Source of the DNA: an uncultured Dermatophilus sp. | GTDB taxonomy: Bacteria > Actinomycetota > Actinomycetes > Actinomycetales > Dermatophilaceae | NCBI GenBank assembly: GCA_945876925.1 | Contig: CAMCQD010000174.1 | Location: 1 to 5,081, forward strand | Length of the DNA: 5,081 nucleotides | Direction of reading: 5' to 3' | Part shown: positions 4,994 through 5,081 of the stretch, in pieces | How the letters are laid out: each line of letters starts with the position of its first letter | How positions within the stretch are numbered: the stretch's first letter is position 1 | The notes under the pieces: generated by a model | What the model saw: only the letters and a program-made list of their open reading frames with translations | Told to the model about the DNA's origin: nothing | Database searches by the model: none | Program-made: the position numbers and the translations under genes

Positions 4994-5035
4994 GGGCGAG
5001 GCCCGGAGCCGCGGTGGCGGGTCCGGGCCTCGCCC
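4994..5035 (+). terminator. Long GC hairpin after the tRNA, probable terminator
   Basis: GGGCGAGGCCCGGA (4994-5007) is exactly complementary to TCCGGGCCTCGCCC (5022-5035). After a G/G mismatch, CCGC (5009-5012) pairs with GCGG (5017-5020) around loop GGTG, so 18 pairs are possible. No T-run follows. It lies 39 nt after the tRNA and likely ends its transcript; the symmetry would allow action on both strands. Confidence 0.65.
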
Positions 5036-5081
5036 GCCGCGCGGTACCACCGTCACCGCGAGACGGTTCCATGCGGACCAA

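Noticed and set aside
5046..5060. ACCACCGTCACCGCG repeated exactly inside ppx (3908-3922)
   Set aside because: A 15-base match between two GC-rich segments is about what chance gives in 5 kb of this composition.
5049..5081. ATG at 5071 as the start of a new gene, with a 6-bp hairpin (5049-5067) in front
   Set aside because: There is no Shine-Dalgarno or -10 hexamer at the right distance, and only eleven bases remain.
1..5081. CRISPR array, insertion sequence or phage genes
   Set aside because: No regularly spaced repeats, transposase motifs or terminal inverted repeats were seen; gene content is housekeeping.

Overview
The window comes from the chromosome of a very GC-rich actinobacterium (Actinomycetota). 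The evidence is near-universal G/C at third codon positions, GTG as well as ATG starts, an almost complete lack of TTA/TTG codons, and the gene order eno - FtsB/DivIC-like - DUF501 - Ppx/GppA. From memory of that genome, the order matches Mycobacterium tuberculosis Rv1023-Rv1026. The sequence alone does not fix the genus. Everything recognisable is on the + strand.

Layout. Positions 1-32 may hold the last codons of an upstream gene, followed at once by a strong GC hairpin (36-81). Positions 82-426 are a non-coding leader with inverted repeats, including a perfect 12-bp palindrome (279-290). The main gene block runs from 427 to 4213: enolase (427-1719), a membrane septum-formation protein of the FtsB/DivIC family (1730-2656), a DUF501 protein (2701-3252) and a short Ppx/GppA phosphatase (3254-4213). 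Gaps are 10, 44 and 1 nt, so the four genes look like one operon ending at a GC hairpin (4225-4253). A separate gene follows for a protein with two ACT domains (4268-4837). Its ATG lies six bases after a good -10 hexamer, the pattern of a leaderless mRNA. A perfect 12-bp hairpin (4842-4868) closes that gene, and a tRNA with anticodon UAA follows (4881-4954), then a long hairpin (4994-5035). The final 46 bases hold no gene I can support.

How the genes work together. Enolase is core glycolysis. The FtsB-like protein belongs to the divisome. The Ppx/GppA protein would act on polyphosphate or pppGpp. DUF501 has no established function but travels with these genes in actinobacteria. The block therefore couples central carbon metabolism, cell division and phosphate/stringent metabolism by position, though nothing in the sequence proves a functional link. 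The ACT-domain protein is probably an amino-acid-responsive regulator and is transcribed on its own.

The most unusual item is the tRNA. It folds as an ordinary class I tRNA with a 5-nt variable loop yet carries the leucine anticodon UAA, whereas bacterial tRNA-Leu is normally class II with a long variable arm. The UUA and UUG codons it would read do not occur in any of the five genes here. Otherwise the window is a conserved housekeeping region.
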